A stretch of 64,000 nucleotides of DNA from Pseudomonas sp. PSE14 (GCF_029203285.1 NZ_CP115669.1:1860001-1924000); one strand, 5' to 3'. Counted from the first letter of the stretch, positions 1-9,484 are shown. Notes: a model not told the origin generated them from the sequence alone. Translations and numbers: made by a program.

Positions 1-1
1 G

Positions 2-2758
2 GAGCAGCGCTGGATGGAGCGCAACCCGCACCCGGTGCTGGTAGTTGATCGAGCGCTGGCACCGATTTCCTTCTTCGATTCGCAGCAGAATTTCAGGGGG
101 GTCACCGCGGACCTGCTGGACCTCATCCATGCGCGGACGGGACTCAGCTTCGACGTGCAGCCCGAGACCGGTATTGCGGCAATGGTGGACGACGTCAGGA
201 ATCGCAAGGCGAAGGCGATTGGAGCACTGACTCCGACTCTGGATCGGGAGGAGTTGCTGTCGTTCACCCGTCCGTACATGACGGCATCCTTCGTGGTCGT
301 GATAGGGAAGAACGCCAATTGGTTCCATTCCCTGGCCGATCTTCGCGGGCGGCGTGTCGCCGTGCCCAAGGGGTCGATTCTGGAAAGCTTCATGCGTGAA
401 CAGCATCCAGAGGCGCAGCTCGTGCCAGTGGAAAACAACGTCGATGACCTGTCGATGATCAGTGAGGGCAAGGTGGATGCGGGTATCCATCTGTCGACGT
501 CGGCGAATTACCTGATTTCGCGTTACTACCATGATCTGCGTGTGGCTGCGTCCCTGGATCGGGAGCCAGGCCAGTTCGCCATTGCCGTGTCTCAGGCGGA
601 CCCGGAGCTGCTGAGCATCCTGAACAAGGCGATACTGGCGATCTCTCCAGATGACATGGCCAACGTCATCAGCCGGTGGGCAGCGACTGCCGAAAATCCC
701 GATAGCGTCTGGGATGGCTACCGAACCCAGATCGTGCAGTTGGTCTCGGCCAGCATAGTCCTGCTCTGCCTGGTGCTGCTGTGGAACTGGCGCTTGCAAG
801 TGAAGGTCCGCCGCCGTCAGTTGTCGGAAAGGGAGCTCAGTTATCGGCTCGGATTCAAGCGCGCGATGATCGACGGAATTCCCCACCCAGTTGCCGTCAG
901 GGACAGGGAGGGTCGGCTGCTCACCTGTAATCGCAGCTTCCTCGAGGTTACGGGCATGACCCGAGAGGCTGCTCAAGGCAGCCGCCTGGTCGATTGCGAC
1001 TGGCTACCTGCCGAGGAGGCTCAGGCGCTGCATAAGGAACTATTGCAAGCCATGGAGCAGGGGACGGCATTGACCGCGGACCGGGTTTTCCGGTTGCGCG
1101 GCAATGAACTGGAGGTTTACCACTGGGCGACGCCCTATCGGGGAGAAAAGGGCGAGGTATTGGGATTGGTGAGCGGCTGGCTCGACGTCACCGAGCGCGA
1201 GCGTCTGCATCACCAGTTGCAGACTGCCAAGGACCAGGCCGAAGAGGCCAACCGCGCCAAGAGCACCTTCCTGGCCACCATGAGCCACGAAATCCGCACG
1301 CCGATGAACGCGGTGATTGGCATGCTGGAACTGGCGCTGACTCGCGCTGACCGGGGACAGTGGGAGCGCGAGCCGGTCGAGGTCGCCTATGACTCGGCCA
1401 AGTCCCTGCTGACCCTGATCGGCGATATTCTCGACGTTGCCAAGATCGAGTCGGGACGTCTGACCCTGATGCCGGAGCGGGCCCGGCTGCGTGAGCTGGT
1501 CGAGTCAATCGCCCGGGTCTTCGATGGCCTGGCGCGGCAGAAGGGGCTGGAGCTCAAGGTGGAGATAGAAGCTGATGCGGCCTGCGAGGTTCTCATCGAT
1601 CCGCTGCGCTTCAAACAGATACTGTCGAATCTGGTCAGCAATGCCATCAAATTCACCGACAAGGGCCAGGTGCGGATTCAGGTCAGCGGAGAGCGCCTCA
1701 TGGGGGGACGCATTGCGCTGAATGTCGCGGTCGAAGATAGCGGCATCGGGATATCCGCCAACGATCAGACCCAGCTCTTCGAGCCTTTCAGCCAGGCCTC
1801 GCAGAACAGCCATGCTTCCCGCGGCGGCACCGGGTTGGGGCTCACCATCTGTCGCAAGCTGGCGGAAATGATGGGCGGCAGCGTTCGCCTGGAAAGCGAG
1901 CTGGGGCGTGGCACGCGGGTCAGTGTGAGCCTGCTGTTGCAGGTACTGGAGTCGTTGCCTGAAGAGCAGAAGGGTGCCAAGGCGGAGCCAAGGGTACGAG
2001 GCAAGTCGCTCCGGGTGCTGGTGGTGGATGATCATGCCGCCAACCGCCTGCTGCTGACGCAGCAGCTCGAGCACCTCGGTCACCAGGTGGACGTGGCATC
2101 TGACGGGGCGCAGGCATTGCAGAACTGGCATCCCGGTGATTTCGATCTGGTGATTACGGACTGCAACATGCCGGTGCTCAATGGCTATGAGCTGGCGCGC
2201 AGAATTCGTGAGCTGGAGGTGGAAATGGACGTGGCGCCTTGTGTGATTTTCGGCTTCACGGCCAATGCTCAGCCGGACGAGGTGGAAAACTGTCGCCGTG
2301 CCGGTATGAACGATTGCCTGTTCAAGCCCATCGGTCTTGAGAATCTGCGCAGGCGCCTGGAGTCCGTGCCCAGCATCGTGGCCGACAACGAGTGCGAGGC
2401 AGTGCAGGGCGTGGATCTCAAGTTGCTGGAGGAGATGACGGAGGGGAATCCCGTCCTGATTCGACGCCTGCTGGAGGAGTTGCACAGCAGCAATGACGCC
2501 GACATCGAGCAGGTCGCGCCGCTGCTGGAGGCGCAGGACTGGAAACAGCTGGGTGATCTGGCGCATCGCATGAAAGGGGCCGCCCGCCTGGTGAATGCGC
2601 GTGTCCTGCAGGAAGGCTGCGCCGAGCTGGAGGCAGCTTGCCGTGATCATCTGGACCTATCGGACATCCGCGCCAAGGTGCGGGCGGTCGTTTCGGCGAT
2701 GGCCGATCTGCAGCGAGGGCTCAGTGAGCAACTGGCCAGGTCCGGGCGGGTGGCGTAA
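2..2758 (+). CDS. BvgS/RocS2-like hybrid sensor histidine kinase (5' truncated by window edge)
   Basis: Unorthodox two-component sensor that would phosphorylate a partner response regulator through a His-Asp-His relay. The frame is open to the window edge, so the true start lies outside; residue numbers here count from the Met codon at 14. A periplasmic solute-binding (SBP_bac_3) domain fills about residues 1-225, a membrane helix lies near 239-258, then a PAS domain (about 285-395), a HisKA domain with the phospho-His at 425 in SHEIRTPMN, a HATPase domain (N box SNAIKFT, G box DSGIGI), a receiver domain with Asp 716, and an Hpt domain with His 851 in AHRMKGAAR. All relay residues are present. 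BvgS-type kinases usually carry two tandem ligand domains, so the missing part is probably the first one. Position next to dgt matches P. aeruginosa rocS2 from memory; the rocS2 identity is an inference. Confidence 0.9.
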   Translation, partial: EQRWMERNPHPVLVVDRALAPISFFDSQQNFRGVTADLLDLIHARTGLSFDVQPETGIAAMVDDVRNRKAKAIGALTPTLDREELLSFTRPYMTASFVVVIGKNANWFHSLADLRGRRVAVPKGSILESFMREQHPEAQLVPVENNVDDLSMISEGKVDAGIHLSTSANYLISRYYHDLRVAASLDREPGQFAIAVSQADPELLSILNKAILAISPDDMANVISRWAATAENPDSVWDGYRTQIVQLVSASIVLLCLVLLWNWRLQVKVRRRQLSERELSYRLGFKRAMIDGIPHPVAVRDREGRLLTCNRSFLEVTGMTREAAQGSRLVDCDWLPAEEAQALHKELLQAMEQGTALTADRVFRLRGNELEVYHWATPYRGEKGEVLGLVSGWLDVTERERLHHQLQTAKDQAEEANRAKSTFLATMSHEIRTPMNAVIGMLELALTRADRGQWEREPVEVAYDSAKSLLTLIGDILDVAKIESGRLTLMPERARLRELVESIARVFDGLARQKGLELKVEIEADAACEVLIDPLRFKQILSNLVSNAIKFTDKGQVRIQVSGERLMGGRIALNVAVEDSGIGISANDQTQLFEPFSQASQNSHASRGGTGLGLTICRKLAEMMGGSVRLESELGRGTRVSVSLLLQVLESLPEEQKGAKAEPRVRGKSLRVLVVDDHAANRLLLTQQLEHLGHQVDVASDGAQALQNWHPGDFDLVITDCNMPVLNGYELARRIRELEVEMDVAPCVIFGFTANAQPDEVENCRRAGMNDCLFKPIGLENLRRRLESVPSIVADNECEAVQGVDLKLLEEMTEGNPVLIRRLLEELHSSNDADIEQVAPLLEAQDWKQLGDLAHRMKGAARLVNARVLQEGCAELEAACRDHLDLSDIRAKVRAVVSAMADLQRGLSEQLARSGRVA

Positions 2759-2761
2759 GGC

Positions 2762-4093
2762 TCAGCTCGGGCTGGAGCGCCCGGTCATTTCCCGCGCCAG
2801 TTCTGTCGCATAGCTGTCCGTCATGCCGGCAATGAAATCGATGACACGCAGGAAGGAGCGATACAGTGGCCAGCTCGGGTCCGGCGCATTCTGTCCAAGC
2901 AGGTCGAGGATTCGCCGGTGCTTGAAGGATGGGGTTCGTCCGCCGTGCTGCTCCAGGGCTGCACCGCAGAAGGAGTTGAGCAGAATTTCCAGGGTGGTGT
3001 AGGCGCCGATTTCATGGAGCGTCTTGCGCTTGTCCTGGAAGATCTTTTCCCGCGCCATGGCCTTGGCCCGCTGCACGCAGCGCTTGGCGGGGCCGTGCAT
3101 GTGCTCCACCAGGTCGCCGGTCAACTGGCCAGCCAGCAGCGCCGGCTCCTGCTCGACGAAGGCTCGCGCCGCGGCATTGGTCAGGTGCTCGATAGCCTTG
3201 CCACGGAGGATCGCCAGCTTGCGCCGGCGAGAGTCGTTGGGGCCAAGCTGGCGGTAGGTTTCCGGTAGATCATCGTCGACCAGGTCGAGCAGCAGCGCTT
3301 CGACTTCGGCGTAGTCGAGAAGCTCCATCTCCAGGCCGTCTTCAAGGTCGATCAGGCCATAGCAGATGTCGTCCGCCGCCTCCATCAGGTAGACCAGCGG
3401 ATGGCGCGCCCAGCGTTCGGCCTCCAGCTGAGGCATGCCCAGCTTCTGGGTGATCTGTTCCAGCAGCGGCAGCTCGCTGCGGTAACAGCCGAACTTGTGT
3501 TTCTTGTAGCCCAGCGAGTCGGCATGGCGGGCTGTCCAGGGGTATTTCAGGTAGGTGCCGAGCGTCGCGTAGGTCAGGCGGGTACCACCGTCGAACTGGT
3601 GGTATTCCAGCTGGGTGAGCACGCGGAAACCCTGGGCGTTGCCTTCGAAATGCAGGAAGTCGGAACGCTCCTCGTCATTCATGTCGTCCAGCCAGCCGCG
3701 TCCGGCGGCCTGCTGGAACCAGTGGCGGATCGCGTCTTCGCCGGAGTGGCCGAAGGGCGGGTTGCCGATGTCATGGGCCAGGCAGGCGGACTGCACGATC
3801 ACCCCCATGTCGGCCGGGTCGCACCATTCCGGCAGGCGGTCGCGGAGGATTTCGCCAACCCGCATGCCCAGCGAGCGGCCGACGCAGCCGACCTCCAGCG
3901 AGTGGGTCAGGCGGGTGTGGATGTGGTCGTTGCTCGATACCGGGTGCACCTGGGTCTTGCGGCCCAGGCGGCGGAAGGCGCCGGAGAAGATGATGCGGTC
4001 GTGATCCTTGTGGAAGGCACTGCGACCGAGCTCGGCGCTGCTGTGTACCGGTTTGCCGAGGCGTTCTCGGGGGAGCAGGGTGTGCCAGTCCAT
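2762..4093 (-). CDS. dgt: dGTPase-like deoxyguanosinetriphosphate triphosphohydrolase
   Basis: HD-domain phosphohydrolase of the dGTPase type 2 family, which hydrolyses dNTPs to the nucleoside and tripolyphosphate and so helps control dNTP pools. The 443-residue protein has the metal-binding residues expected: RLTHSLEV (His 64) and the HD pair His 107-Asp 108 in [14 protein letters not shown]. Length and the N-terminal LPRERLGKP segment are typical of the family. It converges on the hybrid kinase gene with only three bases between the two stop codons and no obvious terminator between them. Substrate preference cannot be read from sequence, as several relatives act on more than dGTP. Confidence 0.93.
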   Translation of the reverse strand: MDWHTLLPRERLGKPVHSSAELGRSAFHKDHDRIIFSGAFRRLGRKTQVHPVSSNDHIHTRLTHSLEVGCVGRSLGMRVGEILRDRLPEWCDPADMGVIVQSACLAHDIGNPPFGHSGEDAIRHWFQQAAGRGWLDDMNDEERSDFLHFEGNAQGFRVLTQLEYHQFDGGTRLTYATLGTYLKYPWTARHADSLGYKKHKFGCYRSELPLLEQITQKLGMPQLEAERWARHPLVYLMEAADDICYGLIDLEDGLEMELLDYAEVEALLLDLVDDDLPETYRQLGPNDSRRRKLAILRGKAIEHLTNAAARAFVEQEPALLAGQLTGDLVEHMHGPAKRCVQRAKAMAREKIFQDKRKTLHEIGAYTTLEILLNSFCGAALEQHGGRTPSFKHRRILDLLGQNAPDPSWPLYRSFLRVIDFIAGMTDSYATELAREMTGRSSPS

Positions 4094-4163
4094 TCGTGGT
4101 TCCGCAATCTTGGAGAGTTACCGGCAACGCTAGCCGTTCGCGCCGGCAATCTCAATCGCGGGG

Positions 4164-5339
4164 CTACAGACCCTCGGCGTCGATATCGATGAGGAGCAGT
4201 CGTCGACCCTGGTCGATGAACTGTCCGGCGGTCATGCAGTACTGGTTGGTGGTGGCGTCGCGATAGGTGTTGGACAGCATCAGGCGGCGCTCCTCCCAAC
4301 CCTCGGCCAGCAGTTGGTAGAAATATGGACGCCAGGACCAGTTGTGGCCCAGGTAGCGCCGGTCCTCTTTCCAGAACAGCCCGTTCCACTCCAGGTTTGG
4401 CGAGGTTTGGGTGCCGTGGCGGTCGCACTGGTAGATGCGCAGCAGTCGGGTGAAGGATTCTGGCGCCGCGGGGATGCTGCTGAGGATGGCGCCGCTCTCG
4501 GCCCAGGGGCGCAACATGTCCATCAGTCCGGCTAGCTGCTGGCGTAGCTGGATAAGGCTGGCGCGCTCCCGTAGTTTGCGGCGCACGTAGCGATCGCGGT
4601 GCTGGGCGAAGGCTTCGCGGAAGGCGTTGCTGGCCGGGAATTCCAGTTCGGGCCTGGCGAACAGGTAGCCCTGTACGTAGCGGGCACCGCATTCCAGGGC
4701 GAAGTCCATTTCCTCTTCGGTCTCCACGCCCTCGGCGATGATCCAGCAGCCAGTCCTCTCGGCCATCTGCGCCAGGGCCTTCACCACGTCGCCGCTGGGC
4801 CCGCCGCGGGCGGCCGCCTGGAACAGGCGCATGTCGAGCTTGAGGATGTCCGGTTGCAGCGCCAGCACGCGGTCGAGCTGCGAGTAGCCGGCGCCGAAGT
4901 CGTCGATGGCAATGCGCGCGCCGGCTTCGCGGTAACGCGCGACCACTTCCGGCAGACGTTGGTGGCCGCCGCCCAGTTCGGTGATCTCGAAGACCACGCG
5001 CTTGGGCGGGACCCCTTGCTGTTGCAGTTGCTTGAGACTGGGCAGCGGCTGGTTCGGACGCAGGCGGCTGATCCAGCGCGGCGAGATGTTCAGGCTGAGG
5101 AACCAGTCCGATGGTGCTTCGTGGATACGCGCCAGGGCCGCATCGCGGATCTGCCGATCGAGTCGGCGCAGTTCGCTCAAGCTCACGCGCGGATTGAAGA
5201 ACAGTGGGCCGACCGAAAGCAGTTCTCCATTGTCCTGGCGCAGGCGCCCCAAGGCCTCGACGCCCGCGACCAGGCCGGTCGCGGTGTCGATGAAGGGTTG
5301 GAAGCAGGCGATCGGTTGTCCTTCGGTCACGGGGCACAT
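4164..5339 (-). CDS. Stand-alone EAL-domain cyclic-di-GMP phosphodiesterase
   Basis: Predicted c-di-GMP phosphodiesterase. The EAL domain (about residues 8-245) carries the catalytic set: E28-A-L in GVEALGR, LSLNISP, EITELGG, IDDFGAGYS, KLDMRLF and AEGVETEEE, so activity is expected. There is no GGDEF domain, signal peptide or membrane helix, which points to a cytoplasmic enzyme. The C-terminal third (about 260-391) ends in a segment with YRDATTNQYCMTAGQF that resembles PAS/Cache-type sensory folds and may bind a ligand or drive dimerisation, as the C-terminal domain of YkuI-like proteins does (inference). It is alone on its strand between dgt and the YqjD-like trio. Confidence 0.88.
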   Translation of the reverse strand: MCPVTEGQPIACFQPFIDTATGLVAGVEALGRLRQDNGELLSVGPLFFNPRVSLSELRRLDRQIRDAALARIHEAPSDWFLSLNISPRWISRLRPNQPLPSLKQLQQQGVPPKRVVFEITELGGGHQRLPEVVARYREAGARIAIDDFGAGYSQLDRVLALQPDILKLDMRLFQAAARGGPSGDVVKALAQMAERTGCWIIAEGVETEEEMDFALECGARYVQGYLFARPELEFPASNAFREAFAQHRDRYVRRKLRERASLIQLRQQLAGLMDMLRPWAESGAILSSIPAAPESFTRLLRIYQCDRHGTQTSPNLEWNGLFWKEDRRYLGHNWSWRPYFYQLLAEGWEERRLMLSNTYRDATTNQYCMTAGQFIDQGRRLLLIDIDAEGL

Positions 5340-5404
5340 CCTTAGTGGTGTGACAGCAAGCGCCAGCGGCGCGGGTCGTTGTCACTTTGCAAGAATGTGG
5401 CCAC

Positions 5405-5725
5405 TCAGGACGGCGGTGGCGTCTCGCTCCGCGGCTTGCGCAGTTGCAGCAACAGTGGGGCCAGGGCGATGCCGATGCGCAGCAGGCGAATCCACCGGCG
5501 TTTGCCGAGCAGTAGCGCCAGTGCGGCCGCGCCACCGGCGCCAGCCCACAGGGGAGTACTGCCGCGCAGGCTCTGGCCAATGTCGCGGGCGCTCTTCAGG
5601 GGGCGTAGCAGCAGGTCGCTCTCGCGCTTGAGCTGCTGGCGTTGCATTTCCAGGCGCAACCGTACGATGGCCTTGCGTAATTCCGCCCGTGACAGGTGCT
5701 GTGCGGATTCGGGCAGTTCGCTCAT
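5405..5725 (-). CDS. YqjK-like small membrane-associated protein
   Basis: A 106-residue basic protein with a charged, probably helical N-terminal half (residues 10-50) and two short hydrophobic stretches near 58-74 and 82-95. The Met codon at 5725 is chosen because it overlaps the stop of the upstream gene as ATGA, indicating translational coupling. It is the last gene of the yqjD-yqjE-yqjK type trio seen in many proteobacteria; the role of this member is unknown. The assignment rests mainly on gene order and size. Confidence 0.75.
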   Translation of the reverse strand: MSELPESAQHLSRAELRKAIVRLRLEMQRQQLKRESDLLLRPLKSARDIGQSLRGSTPLWAGAGGAAALALLLGKRRWIRLLRIGIALAPLLLQLRKPRSETPPPS

Positions 5726-6105
5726 GGCAGCAGGCGCTCCCGGTCTCGGGCCAGTTCGTCGAGTGTCGCACTGAAGGGTGAACTCTCGTCGCTGAGCAGT
5801 TGGTACAGGCGCCAGGCGCACAGGAGGCTTCCGGCAATATAGAAGAGGCAGAGGCCGATGGCCGCCTCCAGTCGATAGCTGTCCCAGAACAGCAGCAGGA
5901 CCAGCGTCGACAGGCCGATCAGCAGGAGCAGCGCGAACACCAGGGCGAGCCCCGCCAGCAGCAGGATCTGCACGGTGCGCGCTTTCTGTTCCTGCAGTTC
6001 GATGCCCAGCAGCTCGACGTGCCCGTGCAACAGTCCGAGGAATGCGGCGCCCAGGCGCCGCAGGGAAGGGGAGTTGGCCTTGTCGGCATCCATTCCGTCG
6101 CTCAT
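5722..6105 (-). CDS. YqjE-like phage holin family (DUF1469) inner-membrane protein
   Basis: A 127-residue protein with two strong membrane helices, roughly residues 43-68 (LLLAGLALVFALLLLIGLS) and 75-100, flanked by basic residues. This layout is that of the DUF1469 / Actinobacterial holin-3-like family that includes E. coli YqjE. Despite the family name there is no phage context here. It sits two bases after the stop of the YqjD-like gene and overlaps the next gene by four bases, so the three are one transcription unit. Confidence 0.85.
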   Translation of the reverse strand: MSDGMDADKANSPSLRRLGAAFLGLLHGHVELLGIELQEQKARTVQILLLAGLALVFALLLLIGLSTLVLLLFWDSYRLEAAIGLCLFYIAGSLLCAWRLYQLLSDESSPFSATLDELARDRERLLP

Positions 6106-6108
6106 GGA

Positions 6109-6426
6109 TCAGCGCCGGCTCACCAGCAGGCCGAGCAGGAAGCCGACGCCCGCGGCGATGCCCACGGCCTGCCACGGGTGCTCGTTGACGTATTCCTCGG
6201 TGGCATCCGCCGCGGCCTTACTCTGGTCGCGGACAACGTCCTTGGTGGAGTTGATGGCTTCCCGGGCGCGTTTGAGGCTGGAGTTGATCTGGTCGCGCAT
6301 CTGGTCGGCTTCGGCGCCGGCCAGCTCGGCGGAGCTCTGCAGGAGTTTCTCGGTGTCGCTGACGAGGGCCTGGAATTCCGCCAGGAGTTCTTCCTTGGCG
6401 GCGTTCACTGCGGTCTTGCGAGGCAT
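6109..6426 (-). CDS. DUF883 family protein (YqjD/ElaB/YgaM-like)
   Basis: A 105-residue protein with a long amphipathic helical N-terminus (residues 5-80, rich in Ala/Glu/Lys) and one C-terminal glycine-containing membrane helix (AVGIAAGVGFLLGLLVSRR), the signature of DUF883. E. coli members are tail-anchored inner-membrane proteins that bind ribosomes in stationary phase and are under RpoS control; whether this protein does so is inferred from family only. It is the first gene of the three-gene unit with the YqjE- and YqjK-like proteins. Confidence 0.88.
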   Translation of the reverse strand: MPRKTAVNAAKEELLAEFQALVSDTEKLLQSSAELAGAEADQMRDQINSSLKRAREAINSTKDVVRDQSKAAADATEEYVNEHPWQAVGIAAGVGFLLGLLVSRR

Positions 6427-6831
6427 GTGATGCTCCTTGATCGGGTTGAGGTTCTTAGGTTTTCGAGCCCCAGAGGCCTGGGAAGTTTCTCATAAGTTGG
6501 GCGCCGGCGATGCCAAAGGCGCGTGGTAAAGCCTAGCCGCTGATTTTCCGGGCGGGTGGTATGCCGCTTGCATTTCTCTGGTGCGCAAGGAGAGCGGAAT
6601 GCCCCGTCGCGGGGCGATTCCGGAGCGATGAAAGGCCGGGAAAGCCCGCTCAACACACTGAAAAACCAAAGAAAGTATAGAAAACAGCCGTGCTGGTCCG
6701 ATCGCCTGTGAGCGAATCCGGGGCAGCATTCGGCCCCCGCTTGGTGCGCTGCTGCTTCAGGGTGGTGCGAATAGAGGTGGTCGCGGGCCGTTTTGGTGCT
6801 TTCTTCTTGACCTTCGGGGCTGCCTGTAGCG
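6427..6831. other. Non-coding gap between yqjD-like gene and ammonium transporter
   Basis: 405 bases between two divergent genes. I see no credible ORF. It holds the possible sigma-54 site listed separately and an imperfect GC-rich repeat, ATGCCCCGTCGCGGGGCGAT near 6599-6619. The promoters of both divergent genes must lie here. No glnK-like (PII) gene is present, although glnK often precedes amtB. Confidence 0.6.
6557..6572 (+). promoter_or_regulatory. Possible sigma-54 promoter upstream of amtB
   Basis: TGGTATGCCGCTTGCA has the invariant GG-N10-GC spacing of -24/-12 promoters and agrees with TGGCAC-N5-TTGCA at most positions. It lies about 260 bases upstream of the ammonium transporter start and points at it. 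Sigma-54/NtrC control of amtB is well established in proteobacteria. I did not find a clear NtrC dyad nearby, and the leader would be unusually long, so this stays tentative. Confidence 0.4.
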
Positions 6832-8040
6832 ATGGAAAACCTCAATAGCGCCGTGGAAACCCTTGTCCACGGCTCCAATACGCTGTTCATCCTGATGGGC
6901 GCGGTCATGGTTCTGGCCATGCATGCCGGCTTCGCGTTCCTCGAAGTCGGGACGGTGCGCCTGAAGAACCAGGTCAATGCGCTGTCGAAGATTCTCTCGG
7001 ACTTCGCCATCTCGACCCTGGCCTATTTCTTCGTCGGCTACTGGATCGCCTACGGCGTGAACTTCCTGCAGCCCGCCGCGAGTCTGGCGACGGAGAATGG
7101 TTATGCCCTGGTGAAGTTCTTCTTCCTGCAGACCTTCGCCGCGGCGATTCCCGCGATCATCTCCGGCGGCATCGCCGAGCGTGCCCGATTCGGTCCGCAG
7201 TTGTGCGCCACGGCGCTGATCGTGGCCTTCCTCTATCCCTTCTTCGAGGGGCTGGTGTGGAACGCCAACTTCGGTTTCCAGGACTGGTTGAGGGCCGAGT
7301 TCGGCGCGGCCTTCCACGATTTCGCCGGCTCCGTCGTGGTGCACGCGTTCGGCGGTTGGCTGGCGCTGGCGGCGGTGCTGCTGCTGGGACGGCGCAATGG
7401 CCGTTACCGCGAGGGGCGCCTGGTGGCCTTTGCACCTTCGAATATCCCGTTCCTGGCGGCCGGGTCCTGGGTGCTGATCGTCGGCTGGTTCGGCTTCAAC
7501 GTGATGAGCGCCCAGACCCTGGTCGGTGCCAGCGGGCTGGTGGCGGTCAATTCGCTGCTGGCGATGGTCGGCGGCACCGTGGCCGCGCTGCTGGTGGGCC
7601 GCAACGACCCGGGCTTCCTGCATAACGGTCCGCTGGCCGGGCTGGTGGCGGTCTGCGCTGGCTCCGACCTGATGCACCCGATCGGTGCGCTGGCCACCGG
7701 TATGGTGGCGGGCGCCTTGTTCGTCTGGGCGTTCACCGCAACCCAGGTGCGTTGGAAGATCGACGATGTGCTCGGTGTCTGGCCGTTGCACGGCCTGTGC
7801 GGCGCCTGGGGTGGCGTTGCGTGCGGCATCTTCGGCCAGTCCGCGCTGGGTGGCATCGGTGGTGTGAGCCTGGCCAGCCAGGCGGTCGGGACGCTGGTCG
7901 GGGTGACGCTGGCGTTCGCCGGTGGCCTGCTGGTCTACGGCCTGATCAAGACGGTGGTGGGTATCCGTCTGACCCAGGAGCAGGAGTACTACGGCGCCGA
8001 CCTGTCGATCCACAAGATCGGTGCGATCAACCAGGACTAA
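6832..8040 (+). CDS. amtB: Ammonium transporter (Amt/AmtB family)
   Basis: Inner-membrane ammonium channel of 402 residues with about 11 hydrophobic segments. The family signature is present as DFAGSVVVHAFGG, which supplies the conserved Asp and the first of the pore twin histidines; the second is in VWPLHGLCGAWGG. It begins directly at the first membrane helix, MENLNSAVETL, with no cleavable signal, as in several Pseudomonas Amt proteins. No PII gene is adjacent on either side, so regulation by GlnK would have to act in trans. A strong hairpin terminator follows 14 bases after the stop. Confidence 0.95.
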   Translation: MENLNSAVETLVHGSNTLFILMGAVMVLAMHAGFAFLEVGTVRLKNQVNALSKILSDFAISTLAYFFVGYWIAYGVNFLQPAASLATENGYALVKFFFLQTFAAAIPAIISGGIAERARFGPQLCATALIVAFLYPFFEGLVWNANFGFQDWLRAEFGAAFHDFAGSVVVHAFGGWLALAAVLLLGRRNGRYREGRLVAFAPSNIPFLAAGSWVLIVGWFGFNVMSAQTLVGASGLVAVNSLLAMVGGTVAALLVGRNDPGFLHNGPLAGLVAVCAGSDLMHPIGALATGMVAGALFVWAFTATQVRWKIDDVLGVWPLHGLCGAWGGVACGIFGQSALGGIGGVSLASQAVGTLVGVTLAFAGGLLVYGLIKTVVGIRLTQEQEYYGADLSIHKIGAINQD

Positions 8041-8054
8041 GTGAGGCTGCAAGG

Positions 8055-8083
8055 AAAAAGCCCGGCATGTGCCGGGCTTTTTC
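8055..8083. terminator. Bidirectional terminator between amtB and porin
   Basis: AAAAAGCCCGGC-ATGT-GCCGGGCTTTTT is a perfect hairpin with A and T tracts on its two sides, placed between the convergent amtB and porin genes, so it can end both transcripts. Confidence 0.9.
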
Positions 8084-8097
8084 GTTCCGCTGCCGGG

Positions 8098-9369
8098 TTA
8101 CCAGAGCGGCATGGTGTAGCTGACGATCAGACGGTTTTCGTCGTAGTCGTTGGTGTAGTTGGTGCGCATGGTCGCGTTACGCCACTTCAGGCCGAGGTTC
8201 TTCAGCGGGCCGTCCTGGAAGACGTAGGCGATGTCGGTGTCGCGCTCCCATTCCTTGCCTTCCTTGTCGCTGGTGAGCAGGTCGATGTTGTCGCCGTTCA
8301 CATAGCGGGTCATGAAGGTCAGGCCAGGGATGCCGAGGCCGGCGAAGTTGTAGTCGTAGCGCGCCTGCCAGGATTTCTCGTCCTTCATGGCGAAGTCGCC
8401 GATCTGGATGTAGTTCACCAGGTAGGGATCGGTGCCGTTGATGTAGGCGAAGCCGGTGTCGCCGCTCATCTTTTGGTAGCCCAGGCCGAAGGCGTGATAG
8501 CCCAGGGCGTAGGTGAACATGGCGTTGAGTGCCTTGTTGTCGACGTTGCTGCCGCCGTCGTCATCGGACTTGGCCCAGCGGATGTCGGACTTCAGCGACT
8601 GCTTGTCGGCGATCGGCAGGACATGCAGCAGCCCCAGGTAGTGCTGCTTGTAGATGTTGTCGAGGCCGCCGTAGTGGTAGCTGGTGCTGAGGCTGTCGGT
8701 CCACTTGTAGGTCAGGCCGCCGAACAGGAATTCGTTGGTCTTGGTGGTATCGCCGAGCTTGATGTTGCGCTTGGCGCCACTGGTGATGGTCATGTCCTCG
8801 TAGTCGGAGGAATCGCGCTGGTTCACCTGGTACAGGCGGCCGGCGTCGACGGTCAGACCGTCGATTTCCATCGAGTTGAGCGCCGCGCCGCTGAAGGTCT
8901 GCGGCAGCAGGCGGGTGTCGTTGTACTGCACCACCGGCATCTTCGGCAGCAGGGTGCCGGCCTTCAGGGTGCTCTTGGAGGCGCGCAGCTTGGCGGTGAC
9001 GCCGAGGTCGCCGTAGCTGTCCTCGGCGCGGTGGTCGCTGCTTGAACGCTGCAGCAGGCCGGTGCCGCTGCGGTCAGGCGACGAGTCGAGTTTCAGGCCG
9101 AGGGTGCCCAGGGCGTCGACACCGACGCCGATGGTGCCGTCGGTGAAGCCGGATTCGTACTTGAGGATGAAGCCTTGCGCCCATTCTTCGGCCTTGTTCT
9201 GTGCCGGTGGCGGGCTGGACTGACGGAAGTCGCGGTTGAAGTAGAAGTTGCGCAGTTCAACGCTGGCTTTGCTGTCCTTGATGAAGTCAGCATGGGCAAT
9301 GGTCGGAACGGTAACGCTGGTACCCAGCGTGGCCAGGGCCACGGCACGGGCGATCGGGGTCATGCTCAT
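8098..9369 (-). CDS. OprD-family outer-membrane porin (OpdQ-like by position)
   Basis: Substrate-specific 18-strand porin of the OprD family, 423 residues. The start at 9369 is preferred over an upstream in-frame Met because it is preceded by CGAGGAGACAATAACA and opens a proper signal peptide ending near TIAHA. The mature protein begins DFIKDSKASVELRNFYFNRDFR, a standard OprD-family N-terminus, has alternating beta-strand character throughout, and ends in the aromatic residue required for outer-membrane assembly (YTMPLW). From memory the P. aeruginosa gene at this place is opdQ, a porin regulated by nitrate and oxygen; identity as OpdQ is inferred and the substrate is unknown. Confidence 0.9.
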   Translation of the reverse strand: MSMTPIARAVALATLGTSVTVPTIAHADFIKDSKASVELRNFYFNRDFRQSSPPPAQNKAEEWAQGFILKYESGFTDGTIGVGVDALGTLGLKLDSSPDRSGTGLLQRSSSDHRAEDSYGDLGVTAKLRASKSTLKAGTLLPKMPVVQYNDTRLLPQTFSGAALNSMEIDGLTVDAGRLYQVNQRDSSDYEDMTITSGAKRNIKLGDTTKTNEFLFGGLTYKWTDSLSTSYHYGGLDNIYKQHYLGLLHVLPIADKQSLKSDIRWAKSDDDGGSNVDNKALNAMFTYALGYHAFGLGYQKMSGDTGFAYINGTDPYLVNYIQIGDFAMKDEKSWQARYDYNFAGLGIPGLTFMTRYVNGDNIDLLTSDKEGKEWERDTDIAYVFQDGPLKNLGLKWRNATMRTNYTNDYDENRLIVSYTMPLW

Positions 9370-9484
9370 TGTTATTGTCTCCTCGAGCGCTTTGGGCAGG
9401 TCGGTGATGCCGGATGGGGGCGGCATGTCGAACTGTTACAGCCTACCTACTAAATCATTACGGAATGTTGACGACTCTTAGACC

